Below, piece after piece: positions 50,401-59,739 of a stretch of 64,000 nt of DNA (position 1 is its first letter; the number at the start of each line of letters is the position of its first letter). The stretch spans positions 1,302,001 through 1,366,000 of the forward strand of contig JAPFFF010000015.1 in NCBI GenBank assembly GCA_039105265.1, given 5' to 3'. The stretch comes from Tritrichomonas musculus (taxonomy: Eukaryota > Parabasalia > Tritrichomonadida > Tritrichomonadidae). The notes beneath the pieces are model-generated. The model worked only from the letters and a program-made list of their open reading frames with translations, was not told where the DNA came from and did no database searches. The position numbers were made by a program, and so were the translations under genes.

Positions 50401-53400
50401 GAATTTGAACAACCTTCAGAATATACAATTCAATTTTTAAATATGCTTATAGATGATTTTATTGATCAACCAAGTTGGCAAATTATAACCACGCTTTATT
50501 TTATTGCAACCAATTTCCCTTTTTTGTTTTATTTTGCTGATAGAGTTGATTCAATTTTTGAAAATCTTTTTGAACTTTTTAAAATATTCGAAAAATACCA
50601 AACAATTCCGTACTCACAAAAAATTGCTTATACTAAAAAACACAAGCAACCAAATGATAATGACAGAAATACGAATGCTTTTAATTTTAGATTTCAAAAT
50701 AATGAAAATTTTTTCCGTCCATCCTTTTATTTGGAGAACAATGACGATAATAATGAGAATAATGCTGATCAAGCTGAAAATGATAAAGATAAAGATAAAT
50801 TTTCAGATAATGAAAATGATCAAGAAATTGCTAATTCTAAAAATACATTTTATGCTGCTTATTCAGGATTATCATTTTTAGGTGCTTTTGTATCGATTCC
50901 ACGAATAACTGACAAATTTTTTCAATGGTCTCTTAGCAATTTTTCAAACTTTACAAAAGGACAAATTGTTTCCTTCATATCGATTATTGTTCCAGTGTTA
51001 AACCGAGAAACAGCTCAACATGCTGCATTATCATATTTGATTAAATATGATTGGATATCATTATTTACCAAATATTATGAAAATATAGAAAAACCAGTCA
51101 CTAAATTTTCTCGATATATTCTTGCAAGCTTACTCCGAATTACCTTGAACTATTACCTAAAATATATTCATTTATTTACTCCTGAAATGGCTGCAACTTG
51201 CGATGAATTAATGAAAATTGACAATCCATTTGAAATGATTTATGATTATAAAACTCAAATTTCACCAATATTTTCACCTTGGCTGAGTGTTAAAGAATAT
51301 GAAATTAAATCTGATCAAGCACGTAATGTCCTCAACGGAAACCAATTAAATTTAGATGGAAATCATAGAGCAAACATGCTCATTAATCATTTACCGTTTT
51401 TTCAAAATCGAATCAATGGAAATAGACAAAATGCTAATGCAGATAGACCGAACTTTCACATAGACAGATTTAATTTTAATGTGGAAAGACCAAATAACAA
51501 TTTAGATAGACAAAATAATGCAGCAGAGCAACCTGAAACAAACACAGAAAACAACTCTAATACTAATTCAAACTCATTACTTTTTGATGTTTCTGATTTA
51601 AACCAAGATATGGAAAATAATAATATGGAGACATTAGATTTAGAAAGATCAGCAGACAATTCAGAAAATACCAACGACAATACAGAAAATACGAACAATC
51701 TTTTAGATATAACTATAAATTCCGAAAATCCTAATATAAACTCTAATGAAAACATAGAGATTCCTAATGCAGCCGCTGATAATACAAATTCTATTTCTAA
51801 TACTGAAAATAACAATAACTCAAATAATAATGAACGACCAAATAATAATCCAAGAAGACCACCTGGAAACCATCTAGCTTTTCATAATTTAGATGAATTT
51901 ATTTCTACAGATAATACCAATCCATTTCGAGTTATAAGAGGCCATCCAATTCGAAACTTTCCTGCTCGAAGCACCCTCAATAGGATTTTGAATAGCGGCG
52001 CCTTACGCCAAGCCTTTTCGAATTTTGGAACAAGGCTTAATCGAGATTTCCCAAACAACCGTCCTCAACATCGCCCATTACAACCTCGCGCTTTTACAAA
52101 CCTTTACCTCAATGGTATCCGCGCAAATGATGCCTCGAATCGAGATTTTGATGAAAGTTACCATCTTCAATTTTGGTCAATTTTTCATCTTACTGATGAT
52201 GAATTTGCTTTTGTTAAAGATTCCATTTTTAATGGCGATGGCGCTCTAGTAAATTACAGCGCAGGCACTTCACTTACGTCAGCACAGATTTATTCTCTTG
52301 TAACACCCAATGAGCCTGTTGATCTTTCACATTTTGATCATATTCAAAATCAAATTTCATTCAATGCTCTTGACATGGCAACCCAATCGGTTGTCTTACG
52401 TAATGAAATTAAATCACCATTAAAATTGACCCTGAAAATGCAAAGATATCTCATTACCAAGCCTCAATGGGTAACTGCTTACTTATCATCACCACCACCT
52501 CCATCGCTACTCCTTACTCCGCAGCATTATGTTATCATTCAAGAAGTCTTGACTAATTTGAAACAAATGCAGAATGACGAAGGCGATGAAACCGAGTCAT
52601 TTAAACAATTCTTAAAAGACTTTTTACTCACGATTCACAACGGATTTGAAAAGACGATTACTCTATTTTTATCACCCGAATTTGCCTTATCATATTTATC
52701 TAACTATGAACTTCGAAATGGCATGGTTAACAAAACAATCATATTCATATTAATGACTGGAATTTTAAGGGAACTTGCATCATCTGATAATAACATTTTA
52801 GATCTGATACTTCAAAAAATTAGCCAAGGCGTTTCTAAATTAAATCCAATGCATATTGAATTATTGCTTCATATTCTTGTTTGTCTTCTCAAATGCCCCA
52901 ACTTTAGCCGACATTTTACTCTCAGCCTTCTTCGAAGATTGATTCAGGTTGTCGGTTCGCCTTCAATTCGATCCCAATTATCTATTATTGAAACGACTGC
53001 CAAATTCTTGGTTGAGTTATCGAGCAACTTTTACACCAAAGTTGAAACAAAAGATCCATGCTCATATTCAGATATAGAAAGCAACACATTACAAATCTTT
53101 TCTATTCTATTAAACTCACCTAGTCTTCAAGCAGTCAACAAAGCGATGGATCTTATTGTATATTTAAATGAAGAAATGAAATCGAAATTATCACCAACCA
53201 TTCTAGCCAAATTTGATTCCATTTATGAAAAATTCACTGAAATACAAGAAAATGATGATGCTCTTACTTCATTTATTTTATCAGATTCTAATTCTCAAAG
53301 TTTAACTTCATTATTTATTTCAGCATTCATCATTAAATTCCAAAAATTGGCCTTTGATCGAAAAGTACAACTTTTATCCATTCTTAAACGAATTCTTCAA

Positions 53401-54867
53401 TTAAAGAACAAAAATGTTTCACTCATTAGCAATATCATTAATCGATTCTGCCCTAAACGAGTTCGAAACAATCTTACGCCAAAATCTTCGAATATTAATA
53501 TCAGCATTGGCATTAATGAAATCAATCTCAATGAAGAAAAATCTGAAGAAAATGAAGAAAAAGAAAATCAAGCAAGTAAACAAATTTTAATTCCTCTTTC
53601 ACAATATAATAAAGATCCGGAATTTTGGCAGATTATCTTTGATAATCTTCCCTGGTTCCAAGAACAAGTGAATGAACATCCGAATATTATTGAAGATAAA
53701 TTTAAATTCCTGAAGAGTTACATGGAACTACTTACATTTAAACAAAAAAGCGTCTACTTTAGGAAAGAACAATATGATAGTAAAATTCGTCATAGACAAT
53801 TCGAGCTCCAAATTCGAAGAAAAGAAATCTTGAGGGATTCTTTCTACGAGTTGAGACCATCATCATCGAAATCCAAAGAAAAAATTTTGTCCAATATTCA
53901 TATAAAATTCGTAGATGAACCTGGATTTGACATGGGAGGCTTAACACGTGATTGGTTTACGTCACTTGTTAAAGAATTATTTAATCCAAATTATGCACTT
54001 TTTAAACCATCAGAAAATTGTCGTTCTTATCAACCAAATCCATCAAGCTCAGTCAATCCATATCATCTTCAATACTTTGAATTCGCTGGGCTGATTATTG
54101 CAAGAGCAATTATTGCTGGAATTTACGTAGATGCTCATTTAACAACATCTTTTATTAAGCAAATTCTTGGAGTTGAAGTAACATTACGTGATTTGGAGGA
54201 CGTTGATAAAGGTTTATATGATTCTCTTGTTTGGGTTTTAAATAATAGCGTAAATGGACTTGATTTTAGATTTACAACTGGATTCCAAGATATCGATACA
54301 GCTAAAACTGTAGAGCTGATTGAAGATGGTGATAATAAAGTTGTAACTGACGATAATAAAAAAGATTTCGTTAAACTTCTTTGTCAACATAGAATGTATG
54401 AACAAATAAAGGATCAAATCGAGTCTTTTAAGAGTGGCTTCTATAAATTAATATCTCAGAGTGAAATAATTCTTTTCACTCCGACTGAACTTGATCTACT
54501 TATTTGTGGCGTACCTGAAATTGACGTCGATGATCTAAGGAAAAATTGCGATTTTTATTATCCATATTCATCTGAGCATTCAATTATTAAAATGTTCTTT
54601 AACGTCATTTCTAAATGGGGTCATGAAGATTTGGCAAAGTTGCTCTTATTTATTACTGGATCATCACAAGTGCCAATCGGTGGCTTTAAAATGATGAAGG
54701 AGTCAAAACAACCTATCATTATCGCTCCTGGTGGTGACAATTCCAGATTACCTCAGGCTCATACTTGTATGAACACATTGGACTTGCCAAATTATATAAA
54801 TGAAGAAATTCTTGAAGAGAAGTTACTACTCTCAATCTCGGAATGCCAGAATTTCGGATTTAATTAG
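47488..54867 (+). CDS. Giant HECT-domain E3 ubiquitin ligase
   Basis: A 2459-residue ligase of the HUWE1/Tom1/UPL class that passes ubiquitin from an E2 to substrates through a thioester. The HECT domain occupies about 2105-2459, with VDEPGFDMGGLTRDWFTSLV at its start and the catalytic Cys2427 in LPQAHTCMNTLDLP near the end. The preceding 2000 residues are mostly helical repeats (armadillo-like), broken by Asn/Asp-rich disordered stretches at about 1050-1120 and 1290-1480. Recognisable UBA or WWE domains were not seen. The catalytic Cys and its surroundings are intact, so it should be active. Substrates are unknown. The long N-terminal solenoid fits the ring-shaped scaffold of HUWE1. No introns are present. 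Confidence 0.88.
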   Translation: MKSFSFDHSKGMSIMDLSSYLRSEAVKLESKEKISDEDLLSIFSESLKFISKNLNNLLLTDLISLIRICWHENSVLLWEKNSDYIISISKKYINAMIIVASISPFTINIKNSSNNSEYINFFKQFIQDSFNEINENYANIENKDCDSFLVYEQTLNRKQFLYFLFELIQAIPYSIDFIPKYLPFLLQEMPAINTYSLYSFFIKNELIHLLPRKIFTDHSFLEYASLPNSLILLNEINDYEFLAMFQFYYRKIVDHKYDNSQIAYTFLVRLSKISSEHVVHFMNKSSSEESKSRIQIIIDFAGECEFSKEVLLNLKQFRFHLPESVSKKIKSLGDDPLNIEYLAIISYNPLQNMDRSQLDPLLLSSKNPHVYNNLFRFFNNNDQFFQNLQFWSHIIPLFKKINIQQSHQFLFVRVEPGTVSKRIADLFLFNFPQNMKSDFFEFAKRILTQENLIESFTNSDDSKILLSHIQNYVPFEFWKLFCSYEPILSTIGNDYERHLPLTLGLTYFLFHQFRVHASPPDPKIKIFKIEEQTEESVEELYSLAKGNLNMNTDLSNLSNPALSVVTAAYLYVSLKLNKFADINIEGINDNIFLPFFIIISSNLSSISTDYLLHENNIYRFNNRHEAPILSFLNRSNFSKRLINSFNSIDYENADDSKTNTFISSVLKLFINLNDNIVINANEPLSKILKTFSEHPDFYLRLDSPNSKLMAQFYGKLLIDIYKSNQVRHSNNIQLLIRNSNQSYIIRLLIAYPFEYSSKPLDSQTIKKIIQEEKEKGDHNVNIILFLTNDFSLLRDKKNVSFFDGDELLLLANQAIEENNEKLLRTIISYGKENFAISFAPLLDQKIPIDIKLSIFSKIIPIENKPKNIYSKEPEARKIVTTYTIISIIKEIQNISLFRKLFQIFFYFLLDEPTMINYYLIQFESQYDFTPLNEIKLNGKLGTSEFEIAFKKAFQIMQIGKKKCIIKRPNKLEFEQPSEYTIQFLNMLIDDFIDQPSWQIITTLYFIATNFPFLFYFADRVDSIFENLFELFKIFEKYQTIPYSQKIAYTKKHKQPNDNDRNTNAFNFRFQNNENFFRPSFYLENNDDNNENNADQAENDKDKDKFSDNENDQEIANSKNTFYAAYSGLSFLGAFVSIPRITDKFFQWSLSNFSNFTKGQIVSFISIIVPVLNRETAQHAALSYLIKYDWISLFTKYYENIEKPVTKFSRYILASLLRITLNYYLKYIHLFTPEMAATCDELMKIDNPFEMIYDYKTQISPIFSPWLSVKEYEIKSDQARNVLNGNQLNLDGNHRANMLINHLPFFQNRINGNRQNANADRPNFHIDRFNFNVERPNNNLDRQNNAAEQPETNTENNSNTNSNSLLFDVSDLNQDMENNNMETLDLERSADNSENTNDNTENTNNLLDITINSENPNINSNENIEIPNAAADNTNSISNTENNNNSNNNERPNNNPRRPPGNHLAFHNLDEFISTDNTNPFRVIRGHPIRNFPARSTLNRILNSGALRQAFSNFGTRLNRDFPNNRPQHRPLQPRAFTNLYLNGIRANDASNRDFDESYHLQFWSIFHLTDDEFAFVKDSIFNGDGALVNYSAGTSLTSAQIYSLVTPNEPVDLSHFDHIQNQISFNALDMATQSVVLRNEIKSPLKLTLKMQRYLITKPQWVTAYLSSPPPPSLLLTPQHYVIIQEVLTNLKQMQNDEGDETESFKQFLKDFLLTIHNGFEKTITLFLSPEFALSYLSNYELRNGMVNKTIIFILMTGILRELASSDNNILDLILQKISQGVSKLNPMHIELLLHILVCLLKCPNFSRHFTLSLLRRLIQVVGSPSIRSQLSIIETTAKFLVELSSNFYTKVETKDPCSYSDIESNTLQIFSILLNSPSLQAVNKAMDLIVYLNEEMKSKLSPTILAKFDSIYEKFTEIQENDDALTSFILSDSNSQSLTSLFISAFIIKFQKLAFDRKVQLLSILKRILQLKNKNVSLISNIINRFCPKRVRNNLTPKSSNINISIGINEINLNEEKSEENEEKENQASKQILIPLSQYNKDPEFWQIIFDNLPWFQEQVNEHPNIIEDKFKFLKSYMELLTFKQKSVYFRKEQYDSKIRHRQFELQIRRKEILRDSFYELRPSSSKSKEKILSNIHIKFVDEPGFDMGGLTRDWFTSLVKELFNPNYALFKPSENCRSYQPNPSSSVNPYHLQYFEFAGLIIARAIIAGIYVDAHLTTSFIKQILGVEVTLRDLEDVDKGLYDSLVWVLNNSVNGLDFRFTTGFQDIDTAKTVELIEDGDNKVVTDDNKKDFVKLLCQHRMYEQIKDQIESFKSGFYKLISQSEIILFTPTELDLLICGVPEIDVDDLRKNCDFYYPYSSEHSIIKMFFNVISKWGHEDLAKLLLFITGSSQVPIGGFKMMKESKQPIIIAPGGDNSRLPQAHTCMNTLDLPNYINEEILEEKLLLSISECQNFGFN

Positions 54868-55244
54868 ATTTAAAAAAAAATTATGGTGAAAAGAAAATAG
54901 AGCAGTAGTATTTGATCGTTGATTCCTCCTTATATTTTGTAATTTTAGCGTTTTTTATTTTTTTTTTATTTTTGTTTTTTGATTTTAATATTGATATTTT
55001 TGATAGTATTTTATTCTTAAATATTTTTATAAAAATTAGATTGATAACTATTGCTTTATTATATATATTTAAATGAAAATTATATTCATTTCATCATTGT
55101 AATTTATGTTGAAATGATTACAATTTTGATAATAATAGATATACATTTAAATATTAAATTGAAAAAGCTTTACCATTATCAAGTTTATTCATCAAATAAA
55201 ACAAATAACAAAATATCATTAAATATAATATACTATCAAAAAAC
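54868..55244. other. Convergent 3' intergenic region
   Basis: A/T-rich with T-runs near 54955-54970. A 65-codon frame (55051-55248) has chance-like composition. Nothing else is seen. Confidence 0.45.
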
Positions 55245-56504
55245 TTAGAAAAATTTCATATTGGGATTTGTTGTCTGTACTGTTGCTGAAACTAATGTTG
55301 GCTGTTGAGATTGTGTCTTTTCGAAACTTGCTTGTTCAAGAGATTCTTCATCTTCAAGTGCTTCAGTTAATTTCGAAATAAGAGCTTGAAGAGGTTGTGG
55401 CTGATCTTCTTCATTTGTTTCTGATTTGAGAGATTCAAGTACGAAAGGAGCAGTTGAAGTAATTAATTTCATTAATTGTGATTGCTTATTTGTTGACATT
55501 CTTTTCTGTCCTTCAATTTCTTCGGTTCTTTGACGTAAAAATTCAATTTGCCTTACTAATGATTCATTTTCCTTTTCAATGGCCGTACATTCAGATTCTA
55601 AACTCTCGATTTTTTCTGCTGAATCTGTTTCAATTTTGGCTCTTTCTTTAGCATAAGCTACTTCATCTTCTGCAATTTTCATTTTCATTGTTTCAATTTG
55701 CTGTCGGTATTTAGCAACATCTTCCATCAACATCTTTTCTCTTTCGGTAAGAAGTTGATTATCACGCTTTAATTCATCAATTTTTTGAACAAGCTCATTA
55801 TTTGCATTGAGAATATCACGGCTCTTGAATTGATTTTTGCGTAATTGATGAGATACTGCTTGAGAATCTTGTATACAACGAATAGCAGCTGCTTCGAGGC
55901 ACTCATCTTTGATATTAACAGCTGCTTGTTCAGCTTCTCTTACTCGTTTATCATTCTCTCTTTCATATTGCTCTTGTTCTCGTTTTAATTGTTGTTTAAA
56001 TTGTTCCATTGTTTCTTGATGAACTTGTCGATGCTGGATAAGGGTTTGATCAAGATGACGCAATTCTTCTTCCATTTGTGCACGTTGATTTTGAAATTCA
56101 CGTAAGCTTTCGAGTTCGGTATTGTACATTTGTAATTCAGATCGCAAAAGGGCTTCTTGTTCAGCTTGTTCAGTTCGTTTTTGTTGAAGTTGTTCAGCGT
56201 ATTTTTGTTTTGTTGATTCGAGATTTGCTCTTGCTTGCTCAACTTGAGCAAGGAGACGTGCTCTTTCTTGTCCACTTTGCTCAACAGACCATTCAAGATG
56301 CGAAATTTCAGAATCAAGATCTTTTGTCTTTTCTTCTAGTTCTTCATTCATTTTCTGAATTTTTGAACGAGATCGTGCTGAATCAACAATTGCTTGTTGC
56401 GCGAGACCTTTTGTTGTGAGAATTTCTGATTCTAAACATTGCGTTTGAAGTTGAAGTTTTGCATTTTGTTGTGCCGGATTTGGTTTTGGAGGTGCTGAAG
56501 ACAT
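55245..56504 (-). CDS. BBOF1/DUF4515-like coiled-coil protein
   Basis: A 419-residue protein, coiled coil from about 20 to 345. The segment LESLREFQNQRAQMEEELRH, HRQVHQETMEQFKQQ and YERENDKRVREAEQAA is similar to the DUF4515 region of basal body orientation factor BBOF1 (pattern KLKEFRxQKxxMExELxxL, then HRESLxxMEEKF). Such proteins sit at basal bodies or axonemes of motile cilia, which fits a flagellate. The C-terminus is Gln/Glu/Thr-rich with TTNPNMKFF at the end. The evidence is one block of remembered similarity, and coiled coils can mislead, so another flagellar coiled-coil protein is possible. Confidence 0.5.
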   Translation of the reverse strand: MSSAPPKPNPAQQNAKLQLQTQCLESEILTTKGLAQQAIVDSARSRSKIQKMNEELEEKTKDLDSEISHLEWSVEQSGQERARLLAQVEQARANLESTKQKYAEQLQQKRTEQAEQEALLRSELQMYNTELESLREFQNQRAQMEEELRHLDQTLIQHRQVHQETMEQFKQQLKREQEQYERENDKRVREAEQAAVNIKDECLEAAAIRCIQDSQAVSHQLRKNQFKSRDILNANNELVQKIDELKRDNQLLTEREKMLMEDVAKYRQQIETMKMKIAEDEVAYAKERAKIETDSAEKIESLESECTAIEKENESLVRQIEFLRQRTEEIEGQKRMSTNKQSQLMKLITSTAPFVLESLKSETNEEDQPQPLQALISKLTEALEDEESLEQASFEKTQSQQPTLVSATVQTTNPNMKFF

Positions 56505-56911
56505 TTTTTTTAAATTATAAAATTAATAATCAATATACGTTATTATAAAAATTCAAAGGTTTTAAATTTCTATTGAAAAATATACTTTTTAAAATATATA
56601 AATTTTGCATTTAATACTTTATAAATATTAAATTTTTTATTAAATAATAATCGATAAATACAATTAAATCGAAAAATAGCATAAGAGTTTTAAAGTTAAG
56701 GAATTTTCAAGAAAATGATTTTTTTCAATAACATAATAAATGGAACCGAATATCCAAATATCACTATTCAATTAAAATATATTAAATTAATTATATAATT
56801 AATCATTAAAATATATGTTGTCTACCCATTGCGAATATACAAAAGAAATCAGAGCTGATATTTGATCAAAAAAAAATTGAATGCATATTTAGTTGATCAA
56901 ATACCAATTGA
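56505..56911. other. Divergent intergenic region
   Basis: A/T-rich, non-coding; it serves as the upstream region of both flanking genes. No distinct motif was found. Confidence 0.4.
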
Positions 56912-59488
56912 ATGTGGAAATCATCAAGTCCCTTTTTTACTAATAGATTTACAGATTCTGAGGTTCCCATTACATTTAATATATTGCATATACTCCTTAT
57001 TGTAATATTGGAACATGTACAAAATTCATTTGGACAAAAATTTAATAAATCACTCATCGACATCGCCTTTTTTACAGTACTACTTACAATTTTTCACAAT
57101 TTTTCATTTTATCCAATTTTTTCGTTTTTCACGTTTGTATATGAAGTTATTGAAACATTATCATGGTCCATTATTAATTCTGGAATTACGTTCCAAGTTC
57201 TTTCTGCATTAGAATTCATATATGCATTAAATGCGATGCCAGACAATGTCATGAGAATTTTTTATTGGAGTATACTACTTTTTGGATTTTGCAATATCCA
57301 ATTTGTAAGAATTAATTTTAGATATACTCATTACGAATTTTACATTTTTGTAATGCTTCTCTTAGTTCTATTTTATCCATTTGCAGTTGACAAGTATTCA
57401 AATCTATATCCATTTCGAATTAACGGATTAATGTCCAAAAAAGTATTTGACAAAATTGTTCTATCATTTACATCAAAGAAACAGTCAAATTTTGAAAGCA
57501 CAAATCACAAAAATTTAATAATGATAGAAATAGAATCATTCGAAACCAAATGCATGGGACGATTTAATAAGCTATATCCCAAATCAATGCCTTTTCTCTC
57601 AAATTTATCAGATTCAATTCTCCACTTTTCCAAAATTCCATCACAACCATATACAACATGGAGTGCTGCTGGAATGTTTGTTGTTCATTGTGGTTTTCCT
57701 CTAATCGTCAACAATGTAGATTGGTCTGTTCGTGGAAGTGAAAATTTTGAATTATGGAAATCTCTTCCTTGCATTTCTGACTACCTCAACCAACTTGGCT
57801 ACAATCAAAAAGCATTTTGTACTGGTTCTTGTGATATTATGAACATGAAAGGATTCATTGTTGATCATCATTATCAAACATATGATATGGAAGAACACGG
57901 AATTGACAGAGACTCTGTTTTGTTTAATCATATTGAAACTGACGTTTTACCTGACTTGATAAAAACATCACAAAACGACAAAAAGCCATTTAGCTTATTC
58001 ATTCTGACGGCAGACACGCATCCTGAATTTTGGGTTGATGACAAATTTTGCTCAGATTTGACAGATGAAAACTTTAAATCACCGACTGAAAACGGCGAAA
58101 ATGGCAACGATAACCAGAATGCTGGAGTTGACAAAAATTACGATGGCGATGATGATGAAGATGAAATGATGAACAAGAAAAAGAAGAAAATTGAAAATGA
58201 AAAAGAAAGCGATGAATCAGATAAAAATAAAGAAAAGAGTAAAAAAGAAAGTGACGAATCAGACGAAAAGAAAAAGAAGACAGAAAAAGATGAATCAGAC
58301 GAAAAGAAGAAAAAGACAGAAAAAGATGAATCAGACGAAAAGAAGAAAAAGACAGAAAAAGATGAATCAGACGAAAAGAAAAAGAAGAATGAAAGTGAAT
58401 CAGACGAAAAGAAAAAGAAAAGTGAAGATGACGATGAGAATGGTAAATCAAGCAAAAAGAGGGAAGATAAAAAGAAGAGTGAAAATGCTGATAGTGAATC
58501 GGACAAAGAAAAGAAGACCAGTGAAAAAGAAAGCGATAAATCAGATTCAAAGAAAAAGAAGAAAGAAAGCGAAGATGATAAATCAGGCCAAAAGAAGAGT
58601 GACGGAGAAGAAACAGACAAGAAGAAGAATGAACAAGAAAGTGACAAATCAGATAAAAAGAAAAAGAAGAAGATTAAAAGTGAAGATAATGAATCAGACC
58701 AAAAGAAGAAGGAAATAGAAAATGACAAAGCTGAGAAAAAGAAGAAGAACGAAAGCAAGGATGATGAAACAGAGAAGAAGAAGAACGAAAGCAAGGATGA
58801 TGAAACAGAGAAGAAGAAGAACGAAAGCAAAGGTGATGAAACAGAGAAGATTACGAGTGACAGTGAAAGTGACGAACCCGAACAAACAACGAAGAATGAA
58901 TTCCAAGGCATGATCAACAACGACGATCAAATCTTCGGCATCAACAAATTTATTGACGGCAACAACAACAACTTTGACGGCAACAACATCAACTTTGACC
59001 AAGACCGATCAAAGGAGCCGATGCCGAAGCTCTTCCGCTGCTTCACCTGCTTTGATCGCATCTTCAAGAAATTCTACAACAAACTTCAAAGTTTAGGTTT
59101 AAATGCTTCCAACACAGTTTTTGCCGTCTATGGGGACCATCTGACGATGGGCGAGCGAACATACTATTACGGCGAAGATCGCACTCTTTCGCTGATCTTT
59201 CCATTCATCACAAAAAGTTATTTGAAGCAAAATTTGGGGGTGACGAAGAAGGCTGCTGAAAAAAAGAAAATCACTTTTTATGACGTGGCACCAACGATTC
59301 TTGATTTATTGAATATTCATTATAGTCCTCCTTTCCCATGGGGCCACAGTGCATTTTCCGCAGATGAAAGCGATCCACCTTCGGTTGATGATTTCAAATT
59401 TATTTATAATTATTTAACTGGAGATATCAAATATGAAAAAGTTCGTTGCTTGAATTCAGAAGGTTTTTGTACTGGAAATGAATATTAG
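56912..59488 (+). CDS. LTA-synthase-like membrane phosphotransferase/sulfatase-fold protein
   Basis: An 858-residue protein. About five transmembrane segments (20-165) precede an extracytoplasmic alkaline-phosphatase-superfamily domain: LIMIEIESFE (about 202-211), the nucleophile region PYTTWSAAGM (Thr248 or Thr249), TADTHPEFW (about 372-380) and the metal motif YGDHLTMGE (about 738-746). This matches lipoteichoic-acid synthase or MdoB-type phosphoglycerol/phosphoethanolamine transferases. Such an enzyme could modify the surface glycoconjugates of the cell. Between TADTH and the YGDH half lies an insertion of roughly 270 residues (about 390-665), almost entirely Lys, Glu, Ser and Asp, including a 12-residue repeat. 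All expected metal and nucleophile positions are present on both sides of it. Substrate is unknown. A bacterial origin of the family is possible. Confidence 0.7.
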   Translation: MWKSSSPFFTNRFTDSEVPITFNILHILLIVILEHVQNSFGQKFNKSLIDIAFFTVLLTIFHNFSFYPIFSFFTFVYEVIETLSWSIINSGITFQVLSALEFIYALNAMPDNVMRIFYWSILLFGFCNIQFVRINFRYTHYEFYIFVMLLLVLFYPFAVDKYSNLYPFRINGLMSKKVFDKIVLSFTSKKQSNFESTNHKNLIMIEIESFETKCMGRFNKLYPKSMPFLSNLSDSILHFSKIPSQPYTTWSAAGMFVVHCGFPLIVNNVDWSVRGSENFELWKSLPCISDYLNQLGYNQKAFCTGSCDIMNMKGFIVDHHYQTYDMEEHGIDRDSVLFNHIETDVLPDLIKTSQNDKKPFSLFILTADTHPEFWVDDKFCSDLTDENFKSPTENGENGNDNQNAGVDKNYDGDDDEDEMMNKKKKKIENEKESDESDKNKEKSKKESDESDEKKKKTEKDESDEKKKKTEKDESDEKKKKTEKDESDEKKKKNESESDEKKKKSEDDDENGKSSKKREDKKKSENADSESDKEKKTSEKESDKSDSKKKKKESEDDKSGQKKSDGEETDKKKNEQESDKSDKKKKKKIKSEDNESDQKKKEIENDKAEKKKKNESKDDETEKKKNESKDDETEKKKNESKGDETEKITSDSESDEPEQTTKNEFQGMINNDDQIFGINKFIDGNNNNFDGNNINFDQDRSKEPMPKLFRCFTCFDRIFKKFYNKLQSLGLNASNTVFAVYGDHLTMGERTYYYGEDRTLSLIFPFITKSYLKQNLGVTKKAAEKKKITFYDVAPTILDLLNIHYSPPFPWGHSAFSADESDPPSVDDFKFIYNYLTGDIKYEKVRCLNSEGFCTGNEY
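58180..58860 (+). repeat. Lys/Glu/Ser/Asp-coding repeat array inside the LTA-synthase-like gene
   Basis: Tandem 36-bp units encode SDEKKKKTEKDE (about 58258-58385). Further on, 33-bp units encode DDETEKKKNES (about 58760-58850). Because of the low base complexity, three other frames also stay open. Copy number is likely to vary between strains. Confidence 0.7.
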
Positions 59489-59739
59489 TTCAAATTTTTT
59501 TTTGTTATTTATTTATATTAAATATTTGTTTTGTAAACTATATTTTAAAACAAAAAGATTTATATATATATATTGGTAAACTGAATATAATTTAAGAAAG
59601 TATTGACAAATTAAATGAATTATAAAATTATATTTGATACCATTCTATTTGATACAAAAATTTTATTGACTTTTATTATGTGAAAATATTAAAACAATAA
59701 AGTAAACAACACATTAATATTTATTACAATAATTTATAA

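Noticed and set aside
58074-59002. Long Ser/Phe-rich and Lys/Arg-rich ORFs in other frames of the LTA-synthase-like gene
   Set aside because: They are shadows of the GAA/AAG-rich repeat array with no independent evidence.
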